A stretch of DNA of 64,000 nt from Bogoriella caseilytica (lineage in GTDB: Bacteria > Actinomycetota > Actinomycetes > Actinomycetales > Actinomycetaceae). A program made the position numbers and the translations under genes. Of the stretch, positions 18,959 through 29,079 are shown piece after piece (within the stretch, counting starts at the first letter, position 1; each line of letters starts with the position of its first letter). The stretch spans positions 124,001-188,000 of the forward strand of contig NZ_RKHK01000001.1 in NCBI RefSeq assembly GCF_003752405.1, given 5' to 3'. The notes under the pieces are model-generated. The model worked only from the letters and a program-made list of their open reading frames with translations, did not search any database and was not told the DNA's origin.

Positions 18959-20041
18959 TCAGCGCTGCGGCACCTCTCCCACGACGTCCACCACGAAGGC
19001 CGTGGCTTGAGCGCTCGGTGAACCCGCCTCGGCGCCGGGCTCGCGCGCAGGCATGAGAAGGACCACACGGGAGCCGCTCGGCACACCGAGCAGCAGATCG
19101 GTGAACGGGTCGCCTGCTCCGACCGGGGCTGTCTCAGCGCCCATGCCGTCCCAGGTGGACTCCTCGATGCTGTTGTCCCAGGTGGAGGCGGTGAAATGCA
19201 GGACGACGTTGTCGCCCTCCTCCAGCGGCTCACCGGAGCCTTCGGCGATCACCGTGGCCGTGGGCTCCTCGGGCTGATCCGCCGCGGAGTCCACCGTGAG
19301 GCAGGTGGGCCCCCCGAGCGCACCCTCGATCTCCACGGGGAGAGCTTCGGCCTCGCCGGTCTCGGTGGCGTCGGCCTGCCCGGCCGAGGCTGCGCCGAAG
19401 CTGCCGTGGACATCAATGACGAAGGCCAGGGTCCCGCCGGGCCGGCCGTCCTCGGTCATGCCGTCATCGCCCGCGATCTCGCCATAGGCCAGGTCGGCCG
19501 GGACGGAGAGCAGCACGCGGTCCCCCGCATGGGTCCCGGGGAGCCCTTCCTGCCAGCCGGCGATCAGATTGGCGAGCGGGAAGACCGCTGGGTCGGGCCG
19601 TTCGAAGGAGGAATCGAAGACCTCATCCGATCCCCACTGTTGGCCGTGATAGTCGATGACCACCTCGTCGCCGGGGTAGACCAGCGGTCCGTCACCCTCC
19701 TCGAGGACTGTGACCACCAGGCCTTCGGGCTCGTCGGCATCGCCGAACTCGACGCGCGGATCATCTCCGTATCCGGCCGCGACCTCGGGAGCAGCGTCGT
19801 CCCAGGACGCCGGCGGAGCGTAGGCCTCCTCGGGGTCTACGGGCTCCTCGGCTTCCTGGTCGGCGCGCACGCACTCGCCGCCCGCGCCGGCGTCCCCAGC
19901 GCCCGACTCGACGCCGGTGGAGTCCTCGCCGGCCGCCGGGTCTTCAGCCTCAGAAGGGCCGGCGTCCTCGCAGGCGGCGAGAGTGAGGGCGGCAGCTGCG
20001 GCCACTGCGGTCATGAGCGCAAAACGGGGGCGGGTACGCAC
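18959..20041 (-). CDS. FKBP-type peptidyl-prolyl isomerase lipoprotein with a second degenerate FKBP-like domain
   Basis: An exported foldase-like protein of 360 residues. The signal ends in a lipobox with Cys24 (LTLAAC), followed by a low-complexity acidic linker. The first FKBP domain (about 105-220) has the core blocks DEVVIDYHGQQW, VFDSSFERP, GWQEGLPG and RVLLSVPADLAYG. The second (about 255-355) has the same order of blocks (DNVVLHFTASTWD, ESTWDG, DLLLGVPSGSRVVLLMP) but lacks the YG end, so it is probably inactive. GTG start with GGAG upstream. Substrates are unknown; the site next to the oxidase genes may hint at help with exported redox proteins. Confidence 0.85.
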   Translation of the reverse strand: MRTRPRFALMTAVAAAAALTLAACEDAGPSEAEDPAAGEDSTGVESGAGDAGAGGECVRADQEAEEPVDPEEAYAPPASWDDAAPEVAAGYGDDPRVEFGDADEPEGLVVTVLEEGDGPLVYPGDEVVIDYHGQQWGSDEVFDSSFERPDPAVFPLANLIAGWQEGLPGTHAGDRVLLSVPADLAYGEIAGDDGMTEDGRPGGTLAFVIDVHGSFGAASAGQADATETGEAEALPVEIEGALGGPTCLTVDSAADQPEEPTATVIAEGSGEPLEEGDNVVLHFTASTWDNSIEESTWDGMGAETAPVGAGDPFTDLLLGVPSGSRVVLLMPAREPGAEAGSPSAQATAFVVDVVGEVPQR

Positions 20042-20074
20042 GTGGGTCTACTCCAGATCGAATCGAACATGGCA

Positions 20075-20102
20075 ACGGCCTCGGCCCATGGGCCGAGGCC
20101 GT
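20075..20102 (-). terminator. 28-bp perfect palindrome, likely erpA terminator
   Basis: Bases 20075-20102 are fully self-complementary around the center 20088/20089. It lies 30 bases after the erpA stop and 34 bases before the FKBP gene, so it probably ends erpA transcription or insulates the two genes. Confidence 0.7.
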
Positions 20103-20131
20103 ACCGAGGTATGAGGGCCGAGGGCAGCCGG

Positions 20132-20485
20132 TCAGTGGAAGGAGTCGCCGCAGGCGCAGGATCCGCCGGCGTTCGGGTTGTCGATGGTGAACCCCTGCTT
20201 CTCGATGGTGTCGGAGAAGTCGATGGTGGCGCCTTCGAGGTACGGCACCGACATCTTGTCCACGATCACCTCAACGCCGTCGAAGTCGCGTGCGACATCA
20301 CCGTCGAGGAAACGCTCGTCGAAGTAGAGCTGGTAGATCAGACCGGAACAGCCGCCGGGCTGCACGGCCACACGCAACCGCAGATCATCGCGGCCTTCCT
20401 GCTCCAGCAGGGTGCGAACCTTGTTGGCGGCGACGTCGGTGAGGACGACCCCGTGGGTGGTGGTCTGCTCAGCAGTCTCGGTCAT
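20132..20485 (-). CDS. erpA: iron-sulfur cluster insertion protein
   Basis: A-type carrier (HesB/IscA family) that delivers Fe-S clusters to apoproteins. The 117-residue protein has the three conserved Cys: one in GGCSG (about residue 46) and two in the C-terminal CAC (GGSCACGDSFH). ATG preceded by AGGAGA. It lies near the Rieske and oxidase genes, as I recall for its mycobacterial relative Rv2204c; QcrA and LipA in this window are plausible clients. Confidence 0.92.
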   Translation of the reverse strand: MTETAEQTTTHGVVLTDVAANKVRTLLEQEGRDDLRLRVAVQPGGCSGLIYQLYFDERFLDGDVARDFDGVEVIVDKMSVPYLEGATIDFSDTIEKQGFTIDNPNAGGSCACGDSFH

Positions 20486-20622
20486 GGGATTCTCCTGCGT
20501 CTCTCAGGTGCCGGGCCGCGGCGGGCTGCGTCCCGTGGTGTACCAGGGCAACATCACGCCCGGGCCGATTGTTCCGGGCTCCAATGTACGCGCTCCACGA
20601 CGCCAGCGCGGGACCGTGGGGG

Positions 20623-21777
20623 CTAATGCGACCAGGTACGCGCCAGCCGCGCAGCACGCTCGCTGAGTGCGCCGCGTGGGTCGGCGCCCGCCCGCCCCGG
20701 ACCCTCGGCCGGGCTCGGGCCACTGCGGCGGCGCTCCTGCACCTCGTAGGCACCGGCGATCCCCAGCGGCGCGATCTCGCGGCGCGAGGTGTGCAGTTCC
20801 TCGGCCAGCACCACCACCGGTATCGCCAGTGGCAGCGCGGTGCGGGCCACGGTGGCCGTCACCGAGTCCGCCAGGGCCCGCACATCGAGGACGGCGCCAC
20901 CGGTGAGGACCAGGTCGCTCCCCTCGACGAGGCGGCGCAGCTCGACGGCGGCGGCCACGACATCGGCGCCGGGCAGGGCGCGGGCACCCGCCAGACGGAG
21001 CGCGAAGGCCACTCCCCCGCCGGCGCCGGTGCCGGCGGAGGTTGCGAGGCGCTCGCCCGGCACTCCCGGCACAGGACTGCCCAGCAGGTGACGCCGCGTG
21101 CTGACATGCTGAGCCTCACGTTCGCGATCGGCCGCCCAGGACGCCAGCTCGCGCTCGCGCTGCTGGGCCCGCTCCGGCCCGATCACGGACAGCTCGCCAG
21201 AGGCGACACCGGCCCCGTGCAGACCGAGCAAGGGGATGTCGTCGGCGAGGGCGAGGACCACGTCGCGCCCAGCCAAGCGCTCCCTGGCCTGTGTCAAGCC
21301 GCCCCAGGCTTCCAGAAGGCCCCGGCCACCGTCGTGCACGGAACTCATGGCGGGCAGGCCGATCACCAGCCGTGAGGCCCCGGTGTCCAGCGCCGCCTCC
21401 AGCAAGGAGGCCAGGCACGCGCTGCTGCCGTGATCGAAGGCCTCGCGCCGCTGAGCCTCCTCGAGAAGCTGGGTTCCCAGGACCTGGCCCGCCTCCACGT
21501 AGGCGGTTCCCGCGCCGTCCTGAGGTGCGGTCGGTGCCACGTGCAGGACGGCGGCCGCCGTCTGCTCGCCGAGCGGACCGCTGGCCCGGACCGGAATCAG
21601 CTCCCCGCCCACGGCAGCGTGGACGGCATCGAGCAAGCCCGCAGCGCCGTCGGACATCGCCGCGACGCTGATCTCGTCCTGAGGTGCGGTCTGTCTCCAC
21701 CCCTCGGCGAGCGCTCGTGCCGCTTGAACGGCGTCAAGCGTGCCGGAGAATCGGTCTGGGGCTAGGAGGACGCGCAC
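20623..21777 (-). CDS. glycerate kinase family protein
   Basis: Phosphorylates glycerate to 2- or 3-phosphoglycerate. The 384-residue protein has the family start RVLLAPDRFSGTL, the internal GTGAGGG loop and the SDLVLTGGAVLDV block that contacts ATP. The alignment of family landmarks is somewhat loose (for example AMSDGAAGLLDA for the usual PMADGGEGT), so the substrate is not certain. GTG at 21777 with GAGG 9 bases upstream. The same gene next to erpA is known to me from mycobacteria. Confidence 0.82.
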   Translation of the reverse strand: MRVLLAPDRFSGTLDAVQAARALAEGWRQTAPQDEISVAAMSDGAAGLLDAVHAAVGGELIPVRASGPLGEQTAAAVLHVAPTAPQDGAGTAYVEAGQVLGTQLLEEAQRREAFDHGSSACLASLLEAALDTGASRLVIGLPAMSSVHDGGRGLLEAWGGLTQARERLAGRDVVLALADDIPLLGLHGAGVASGELSVIGPERAQQRERELASWAADREREAQHVSTRRHLLGSPVPGVPGERLATSAGTGAGGGVAFALRLAGARALPGADVVAAAVELRRLVEGSDLVLTGGAVLDVRALADSVTATVARTALPLAIPVVVLAEELHTSRREIAPLGIAGAYEVQERRRSGPSPAEGPGRAGADPRGALSERAARLARTWSH

Positions 21778-21847
21778 TGCTTCATCCTCCCAGCGACCAG
21801 GCCATCCGAGGGACAGGTCCGCCGGTTCTGTGGCACGATCGGCCTCG

Positions 21848-22228
21848 ATGTCTCGCTTGATGCCTCGCTCTCCGCGCCGAATGCTGCGCCGCACCGCTGC
21901 GGCCATGGTGGCCGCGGCGGCCGCTGCTGCCTGCAACCCGCTGGGGCCGGTTCCGGCCGACGAGCTGGAGAGTCAGATCGAGGGTGCGCTGGCCAGCGAG
22001 TACGGCGTGGTGCCCACGGTGACCTGCGAAGAACCACTCCCTGCTGAGGCCGAGGCCCAGATCGAGTGCGTGCTGCGCGCGCCGGAAGCTCCGGAGACCT
22101 TCTTCCCGGTGGTCGTGACGGTCACCGAGGTCGACTCCGGCAGCGGTGAGGTCTCTTTCGACATCGTCGTCCTGGACGGGCCCGAGGACGAGCTGTCACC
22201 GGAGGATCTGGGCTTCGATCCTCGCTGA
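21848..22228 (+). CDS. small lipoprotein with DUF4333-like domain
   Basis: A 126-residue exported protein: an Ala-rich signal with lipobox Cys29 (AAAAC), then a DUF4333-type domain with two Cys about 17 residues apart (VTCEEPLPAEAEAQIECVL) that can form a disulfide. Function unknown for the family. The ATG at 21848 was chosen because the upstream in-frame part overlaps the divergent glycerate kinase gene. Confidence 0.72.
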   Translation: MSRLMPRSPRRMLRRTAAAMVAAAAAAACNPLGPVPADELESQIEGALASEYGVVPTVTCEEPLPAEAEAQIECVLRAPEAPETFFPVVVTVTEVDSGSGEVSFDIVVLDGPEDELSPEDLGFDPR

Positions 22229-22262
22229 GCGGGGGCGGGTGAGCGCGCCACCCGGTGGTGGC

Positions 22263-23060
22263 TCAGCCATCCTCGGAGGCGGCGGCAGGCGGTGATCCCA
22301 GCTCAGTTCGCACCCGTGCGAGGGCCGTGGCGAGCAGGATCACGGCGGCAGCTGTTCCGGCGGCGACCGCGGTCACGGTCGATGCCGGCTCTCCCGTGGC
22401 CCGTGCGACGGCGATCCAGCTCAACCCCCACGCCATGGTCGCGGCGACGGTGAGCCGCCCACGGCCGAGGACGGCCACGGCGACTCCGGCAAGTGCGATA
22501 ACGGCCAGCGCCGCCGTCGCCCAGATGGCCGATCGGGCGATTCCCTCTCCTCCGCTCCCGGCCACCGCCGCAGCCAGGTTCGCACTCAGTGCGATGATCA
22601 CCCATCCCAGATAAAGGCCGGCTGCGCCATCGGCGACGGCTGCCTCCACCACGCTACGCGGCCGGGCACGGAGACAGCGGCGAAAGACCACCACGAGCAC
22701 TGCCAGGAGCGCCGCGATGACCAGCACGCTCACTCGGATGAGCCCGGCCTGGACGGTGACGATCCACACGGCGTTGAGCAGCATCGAGGCCGCGAGGGGC
22801 CATCCCAGAGCTCGCGGATCGGAGTGGTCCCACCACTGCCAGATCGTGTACGCGCCCAACGCCACGTAGATCAGGCTCCACACCGAGAACGCGGGCGAGG
22901 CCGGCGCGAGCTGCGTGCTCTCCGGGGAGAGCAGGCCCCCGGCCGCGTCCGAGACCGGCACGAGGCCGAGCAACCCGGCTCCGCTGATCGCGCCGAGCAC
23001 GCAGATCAGGAAGCTCGCCGTCACTGCCACCTGGCGCGTGCGTGATCCTGTCCATCTCAT
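22263..23060 (-). CDS. TspO/MBR-related multi-pass membrane protein
   Basis: A 265-residue membrane protein with about eight hydrophobic helices. The block SPAFSVWSLIYVALGAYTIW resembles the tryptophan-rich sensory (TspO) relatives of actinobacteria, as do Trp residues at several helix ends. Ligand and role are unknown. It lies on the same strand as, and 22 bases after, the M20 dipeptidase start region's downstream end. Confidence 0.65.
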   Translation of the reverse strand: MRWTGSRTRQVAVTASFLICVLGAISGAGLLGLVPVSDAAGGLLSPESTQLAPASPAFSVWSLIYVALGAYTIWQWWDHSDPRALGWPLAASMLLNAVWIVTVQAGLIRVSVLVIAALLAVLVVVFRRCLRARPRSVVEAAVADGAAGLYLGWVIIALSANLAAAVAGSGGEGIARSAIWATAALAVIALAGVAVAVLGRGRLTVAATMAWGLSWIAVARATGEPASTVTAVAAGTAAAVILLATALARVRTELGSPPAAASEDG

Positions 23061-23082
23061 AGGAGTCCTGGGCTACCGGGTG

Positions 23083-24462
<1,380 letters not shown>

Positions 24463-24495
24463 TCGGGCTGCGCCCTCCCCACCCCGCCCACGGAC

Positions 24496-24501
24496 TACCC
24501 T
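24496..24501 (+). promoter_or_regulatory. -10 hexamer TACCCT, leaderless-type, for the DUF3043 gene
   Basis: TANNNT hexamer with 6 bases to the GTG at 24508. Divergent leaderless promoters share a 57-base gap. Confidence 0.5.
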
Positions 24502-24507
24502 GGGCGG

Positions 24508-25110
24508 GTGATTCGTCGAAAGAACTCCCCTGCGCAGGCCCCGGCCGATGACGTCCCCGCCGCCGAAGGGGGCTCGACGACGAGCCCTGGCAAGAAGGGG
24601 CGTCCCACCCCGAAGCGCAGGCAGGCTGAGGCGTTGAATAAGCGACCTCTGGTGGTCAACGACCGCAAGGAGGCCAAGCGCATCGCCCGTCAGAAGCGCC
24701 AGGAGGCGTACCTGAAGCAGCGCGAGGCCATGCGGTCAGGGAACGAGCGCTACCTGCCACTGCGCGACAAGGGCAAGCCCCGCCGATGGGTGCGGGACTA
24801 CGTGGACGCCCGCTGGTCAATCGCCGAGTTCTTCATGCCGGTGGCGCTGCTGATGATCGTGGCGATGATGATCGTGGCGGCCTTCCCGCAGATCGCGAAC
24901 TACATGATCCTCGGCACCTACGGCGTGCTGGTGCTCTCGCTCGCGGACTCGCTGTTCATGGTCTGGCGCGTCAAGCGGAAGCTCCGCCAGCGCTTCTCTG
25001 AGGATGAGATCCCGCGGTGGACCGGTCTGTACGCCTTCTTCCGCAGCTTCTACCTCCGCCGCATGCGTCAGCCGGATCCGCAGGTCAAGCGCGGCGAGTT
25101 CCCCGCCTAG
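24508..25110 (+). CDS. DUF3043 membrane protein
   Basis: A 200-residue actinobacteria-specific protein. A basic N-terminal half (KGRPTPKRRQAEALNKRPLV, about 29-49, then a charged helical stretch) precedes two membrane helices at about 107-126 and 131-152 and a basic C-terminal end. GRPTPKRREAE is the family hallmark. Function unknown. A very long in-frame extension upstream is a shadow of the M20 gene on the other strand and was rejected. Confidence 0.88.
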   Translation: MIRRKNSPAQAPADDVPAAEGGSTTSPGKKGRPTPKRRQAEALNKRPLVVNDRKEAKRIARQKRQEAYLKQREAMRSGNERYLPLRDKGKPRRWVRDYVDARWSIAEFFMPVALLMIVAMMIVAAFPQIANYMILGTYGVLVLSLADSLFMVWRVKRKLRQRFSEDEIPRWTGLYAFFRSFYLRRMRQPDPQVKRGEFPA

Positions 25111-25121
25111 GTGTACCCGGG

Positions 25122-26138
25122 TCAGCCCAGTGCGCGGTTGATAGCGCTGGGCCACGCCGGGCCTTCATAGATGAAGGCGCTGTAGGCCTGAAGCAGATCG
25201 GCACCGGCGAACAGCATCGCGCGGGCCTGCGCCTCGGTGGTGAGGCCGCCTGCGCCGATGATCACCGGTTCTGGCCCGAGGGCGGAGCGCAGGCGCGCCA
25301 CCACCCGCAGCGCGCGATCGTGCAGTGGTGCACCGGAGAGTCCCCCGGGCCCGAGATCGTGATCGATCGTGGTGTTCACCGCCACCATGCCGGTCAGGCC
25401 GAGTTCGAGCACCAGCTGTGCGACGGCGTCGAGGTCCTCGTCCGAGAGATCGGGGGCCACCTTCACGAAGAGCGGCACATCCCGTCGAGCTGCGTCGTCC
25501 GCAGCCTGCTGGACGGCGGTCAGGATCGGCTTCAGGTGCTCGACAGCCTGCAGGTCCCTCAGCCCGGGGGTGTTCGGTGAAGACACGTTGACCACCAGGT
25601 AGTCCGCCCACGGGGCGACTTCACGAGCGGAGCGGGCGTAGTCCTCGGCGGCCTCGGCCAGCGGGGTGATCTTGGACTTCCCGAGGTTCGCGCCCACCAC
25701 GATCGAGCGACCACGGCGGCTGCCGCGCAGTGCACGGAGCGCGGCACCGGCGGCAACGGCGCCGGCGTTGTTGAATCCCATCCGGTTGCGCAGGCCCGTG
25801 AGGTCCAGCTCGCGCCAGAGCCGTGGCGGCTCGTTGCCGGGCTGGGGGTGGGCGGTGATGGTGCCGACCTCCACGAACCCGAAGCCGAGCATATCCATGC
25901 CCGCAATCACGGAGGCGTTCTTGTCCATGCCCGCAGCCAGACCGAGGCGACCGGGCACGGGGCGGTGCAGGCCACGGATCGCGACAGGCTTCGGCTTGCG
26001 GAAGATCGCGCGCGTCAGGTGCGAGACCAGGGGCACTCGTTCGGCGGTGCGGATCGCGCCGAGCGCCCGCTCGTGGATCCATTCCGGGTCCATCCGGACG
26101 AACACCGTGCGGAACAGCAGGTGGTATCCCCAGGTCAT
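25122..26138 (-). CDS. pyrD: quinone-dependent dihydroorotate dehydrogenase (class 2)
   Basis: Oxidises dihydroorotate to orotate in pyrimidine synthesis and passes electrons to menaquinone. The 338-residue enzyme has an N-terminal membrane-associating helix region (LLFRTVFVRMDPEWIHE), FMN contacts (LAAGMDKNA, MGFNNAGA, GANLGKSK), and the class 2 catalytic Ser in NVSSPNTPGL. Its ATG overlaps the stop of the upstream membrane-protein gene (ATGA), so it ends a three-gene coupled operon. Confidence 0.96.
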   Translation of the reverse strand: MTWGYHLLFRTVFVRMDPEWIHERALGAIRTAERVPLVSHLTRAIFRKPKPVAIRGLHRPVPGRLGLAAGMDKNASVIAGMDMLGFGFVEVGTITAHPQPGNEPPRLWRELDLTGLRNRMGFNNAGAVAAGAALRALRGSRRGRSIVVGANLGKSKITPLAEAAEDYARSAREVAPWADYLVVNVSSPNTPGLRDLQAVEHLKPILTAVQQAADDAARRDVPLFVKVAPDLSDEDLDAVAQLVLELGLTGMVAVNTTIDHDLGPGGLSGAPLHDRALRVVARLRSALGPEPVIIGAGGLTTEAQARAMLFAGADLLQAYSAFIYEGPAWPSAINRALG

Positions 26139-26608
26139 CGGTCAGCCCTCTCTCCGCGCGAAGCGATGCGCCCCGGGCTGGAGTGCCACAGCCAGATGAT
26201 CCCCAGCAGGGGCAGCACGGCGGGCACATATCCGTAGCCGGAGCCGAACTGACTCCAGACCGTGTCGTCAGGGAAGATCTCGGTCACGGTCACCGAGAGG
26301 GCGCCGATGATCGCGACACCAAGCAGTTCCACGGTGACCGCGATCCATCCCAAGCGGCGCATCCGGCGACCGTTGTGCCCCAGCGCGACGGTGGCGAGGA
26401 TGTAGACCAGGCCGGCGAACAGGGACAGCACGTAGGCCACCGGCGCGTCCTCGAGCCGGGTCAGGATCTGCACCAGGCCGCGAGCGGTCGCCGCGAGAGC
26501 GAAGATCCCGTAGATGAGGATGAGTACCCGGCCAAGGCCATACGCAGGACGGCGGGTGTCCTCGGCTGGGCGGGTGTGCACAGTGACCGCCGGCGCCGGT
26601 TCTGTCAT
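26135..26608 (-). CDS. four-helix membrane protein coupled to pyrD
   Basis: A 157-residue protein with four predicted helices (GRVLILIYGIFALAATARG, AYVLSLFAGLVYILATVAL, IAVTVELLGVAIIGALSVT, YVPAVLPLLGIIWLW). Resembles actinobacterial conserved membrane proteins annotated only as hypothetical. ATGA overlaps at both ends tie it to its neighbours. A 433-codon version starting at 27436 would run through the next two genes and is not real. Confidence 0.75.
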   Translation of the reverse strand: MTEPAPAVTVHTRPAEDTRRPAYGLGRVLILIYGIFALAATARGLVQILTRLEDAPVAYVLSLFAGLVYILATVALGHNGRRMRRLGWIAVTVELLGVAIIGALSVTVTEIFPDDTVWSQFGSGYGYVPAVLPLLGIIWLWHSSPGRIASRGERADR

Positions 26609-26964
26609 GCCACGACCTCCCAGAGCTGATAGATACGCAACTGCATGGCGAGCAGGGCCAGGCACATGACCAGGAGCGCCACCGAGGACGACCTCGTCCG
26701 GTCGGCCATGGCCCACACGGCCGCCACCGGCAGCAGCACCAGCGAGGTGACGATGTAACCCCAGAAGGTCCACGGGTCGGCCGGTCCGCCGCCAGTCAGC
26801 GCCGATGCCAGAGCGACGACCGCCTGCACGACGAGGGCCAGCTCCGCCACCGCGGCACCGATGAGCTGGACAAAGACCACCGGCTGGCCACGCAGCGCAC
26901 GCCACGCACCCCACAGCCCCAGCGCAGCCAGCACTGCTGAAGCGAGGAGGACAGAGACGAACAC
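26605..26964 (-). CDS. four-helix membrane protein, first gene of the pyrD operon
   Basis: A 119-residue protein with four hydrophobic helices (VSVLLASAVLAALGLWGAW, LIGAAVAELALVVQAVVAL, FWGYIVTSLVLLPVAAVWA, VALLVMCLALLAMQL). Family not recognised beyond conserved actinobacterial membrane protein. GTG start with a leaderless-type promoter; its stop overlaps the next ATG (ATGA). Confidence 0.75.
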   Translation of the reverse strand: MFVSVLLASAVLAALGLWGAWRALRGQPVVFVQLIGAAVAELALVVQAVVALASALTGGGPADPWTFWGYIVTSLVLLPVAAVWAMADRTRSSSVALLVMCLALLAMQLRIYQLWEVVA

Positions 26965-26970
26965 AGATAG

Positions 26971-26976
26971 AGGCTA
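26971..26976 (-). promoter_or_regulatory. -10 hexamer TAGCCT, leaderless-type, for the pyrD operon
   Basis: TANNNT hexamer with 6 bases to the GTG at 26964. Confidence 0.5.
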
Positions 26977-27019
26977 CCGCTGCCTCCCCAGCCAACCGGT
27001 GCCGGGGCGCGCACTCCGA

Positions 27020-27025
27020 TAGGGT
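27020..27025 (+). promoter_or_regulatory. -10 hexamer TAGGGT, leaderless-type, for pepA
   Basis: TANNNT hexamer with 7 bases to the GTG at 27033, divergent from the pyrD operon promoter. Confidence 0.5.
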
Positions 27026-27032
27026 CGCTCCC

Positions 27033-28529
27033 GTGACGAACATCGCGCTGACTACCAAGAATCCCGCCACCGTCGATGCCGACGCCCTGGTCGTTGCCGT
27101 GGCGAAGTCCACGGGCAAGACGACGGAGCCGCAGCTCATCGCACCGGAGGTCCCGCCGAAGGCACTCAAGGGCATTGCCGCCTCACTGAGCGCACTGGGT
27201 GCCACGGGCTCGGTGGGCGAGGTGCTCAAGGTGCCCGCCGGCGAAGGGATCTCCGCCACGGTGCTGGTGCTCACCGGCATCGGCACCCTCGACGACGCCG
27301 AAGCGCCGGAGACCGAGTCCCTGCGCCGCGCTGCGGGTTCCGCCGCCCGCGCGCTCGCTGGCACCGTCTCCGCCGTGCTCGCGCTGCCCGCGGCCGACCC
27401 GGTCGCTGTCGCCGCGATCAGCGAAGGGGCGCTCATGGGCGCCTACGCCTACCGCACCTACCGCTCGGAGAGCACCGAGCCGGTGCGTGAGCTCACTCTG
27501 GCGGTGGCCGGAGCCCGCCAGAAGGAGACCAAGGAGGCCTTCGAGGCTGCCGTCATCGTGGCCGAGGCGGTCGCCGGAGCCCGCGACCTGGTCAACGCCC
27601 CGCCGCGCGACCTCTACCCCGAAACCTTCGCCGACGCCGCCAAGGCCGCCGCGAAGGGCACCAAGGTCTCGGTCAACGTCCTCGATGAGAAGGCTCTGGC
27701 CGCGGGCGGCTACGGCGGCCTGCTCGGTGTGGGTCAGGGCTCCTCTCGCCCGCCGCGCCTGGTCAAGATCAGCTACTCGCCGGCCCGGGCGAAGAAGCAC
27801 TACGCACTGGTGGGCAAGGGCATCACCTTCGACTCCGGTGGCCTCTCGCTCAAGCCCGGCAAGGGCATGGAGACCATGAAGCTCGACATGGCCGGCGCGG
27901 CTACGGTGCTGCACGCCGTGCTCGCCGTGGCCAAGCAAGGGCTCCCGATCAAGGTCACCGGCTGGCTCGCACTCGCGGAGAACATGCCCTCGGGCACCGC
28001 GCAGCGCCCCTCGGACGTGATCACGATCCGCGGTGGCAAGACCGTGGAGGTGCTCAACACCGACGCCGAGGGCCGCCTGGTCATGGCCGATGCCCTGGTG
28101 GCTGCGGTGGAGGAGTCCCCGGACGCCGTGCTGGACATCGCCACCCTGACCGGGGCACAGGTCGTGGCCCTGGGTTCCAAGGTCGGCGGAGTCATGGGCG
28201 ACGAGGGCCTGCGCTCCGATGTGGTGGCGGCTGCCGAGCGGGTGGGCGAGCAGTTCTGGCCCATGCCTCTGCCGGCGGAGATGCGCTCGGGCCTGGATTC
28301 CCCCGTGGCCGATCTCGCGAACATCTCCGCCAACCGCGAGGGAGGCATGCTCACCGCTGGGCTCTTCCTCCAGGAGTTCGTCGGCTCCACCCCCTGGGCG
28401 CACCTGGACGTGGCCGGACCGGCCTTCCACGAGGGCAGCCCCGAGGGCTACACCGTCAAGGGAGGCACCGGCATGGGCCTGCGTACGCTCGTCGGTCTCC
28501 TGGCTGCGGCCTCGGTCAAGACGGCCTGA
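27033..28529 (+). CDS. pepA: leucyl aminopeptidase (M17)
   Basis: Cytosolic two-metal aminopeptidase. The 498-residue protein has the C-terminal catalytic domain motifs VGKGITFDSGGLSLKPG (metal Lys and Asp), MKLDMAGAATV, and the family signature NTDAEGRLVMADAL (about residues 344-357). The N-terminal domain is complete. GTG start with a leaderless-type promoter. Confidence 0.95.
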   Translation: MTNIALTTKNPATVDADALVVAVAKSTGKTTEPQLIAPEVPPKALKGIAASLSALGATGSVGEVLKVPAGEGISATVLVLTGIGTLDDAEAPETESLRRAAGSAARALAGTVSAVLALPAADPVAVAAISEGALMGAYAYRTYRSESTEPVRELTLAVAGARQKETKEAFEAAVIVAEAVAGARDLVNAPPRDLYPETFADAAKAAAKGTKVSVNVLDEKALAAGGYGGLLGVGQGSSRPPRLVKISYSPARAKKHYALVGKGITFDSGGLSLKPGKGMETMKLDMAGAATVLHAVLAVAKQGLPIKVTGWLALAENMPSGTAQRPSDVITIRGGKTVEVLNTDAEGRLVMADALVAAVEESPDAVLDIATLTGAQVVALGSKVGGVMGDEGLRSDVVAAAERVGEQFWPMPLPAEMRSGLDSPVADLANISANREGGMLTAGLFLQEFVGSTPWAHLDVAGPAFHEGSPEGYTVKGGTGMGLRTLVGLLAAASVKTA

Positions 28530-28545
28530 GAGCCCGCCTTCGTGT

Positions 28546-28578
28546 GCACTGCCCCTGCCGCACAGGCAGGGGCAGTGC
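28546..28578. terminator. bidirectional hairpin terminator after pepA
   Basis: A perfect 14-bp stem (28546-28559 with 28565-28578) with a 5-base loop sits between two convergent genes. Confidence 0.85.
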
Positions 28579-28592
28579 TGTGCTCGGTGCCT

Positions 28593-28934
28593 CTAGCGCT
28601 GACGCTGCCGCGAGTTCCACTTCCGCATCCGGGCCGGGTAGCCGGTGCGGAGCACGTCATAGGCGGGAATGCCCAGTTCCTGAGCGACGGCGAAACCGGT
28701 CTTCTCGTCGGGGACCTTCCGGCGGGTCCACTCCCCGGTGGTCGCGATCAGCACCACCGTGACCGGGTCGTTGGCCGTGGGCGGCTCGATGTAGGCCTCC
28801 ACCCCCACGCGCGATGTGACGAAACCGCGCAGGTGCTCCACGGTCTCCTTGCGCGACGCGCCACTACGCGGAGCGGGATCCATGGCGGTGGTCGAGCGCG
28901 AACGGCCCTTGGAGCGGCGCGAGAACAGACCCAT
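28593..28934 (-). CDS. conserved hypothetical protein, 113 residues
   Basis: Family not recognised. A basic N-terminal stretch (MGLFSRRSKGRSRS) is followed by a compact alpha/beta-looking domain with RGFVTSRVGVEAYIEPPT, VTVVLIATTGEWTRRKVPD and a C-terminal GIPAYDVLRTGYPARMR. The start at 28934 was chosen because of its leaderless-type promoter and typical MGLFSRR beginning; longer frames overlap the divergent lpdA leader. Confidence 0.72.
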   Translation of the reverse strand: MGLFSRRSKGRSRSTTAMDPAPRSGASRKETVEHLRGFVTSRVGVEAYIEPPTANDPVTVVLIATTGEWTRRKVPDEKTGFAVAQELGIPAYDVLRTGYPARMRKWNSRQRQR

Positions 28935-28941
28935 AGGAGCC

Positions 28942-28947
28942 ACGCTA
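28942..28947 (-). promoter_or_regulatory. -10 hexamer TAGCGT, leaderless-type
   Basis: TANNNT hexamer with 7 bases to the ATG at 28934. Confidence 0.45.
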
Positions 28948-29079
28948 CGACGCATCGGCCCTCTCAGGGGAGTCCCGCGCACCGGGCCGGTGTGCCGAGA
29001 GGCGCTTCCGGGTGGAACAATGGTCCCAACGACTCGAGCTGGCGGAACCAGCCGCCGGCACGCATGCGAGGAGAGCTAC

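Noticed and set aside
26609-27436. N-terminal extension of the pyrD-linked membrane protein to 433 codons
   Set aside because: It would overlap the coupled upstream membrane gene and the divergent pepA start; the ATGA overlap at 26608 explains the real start.
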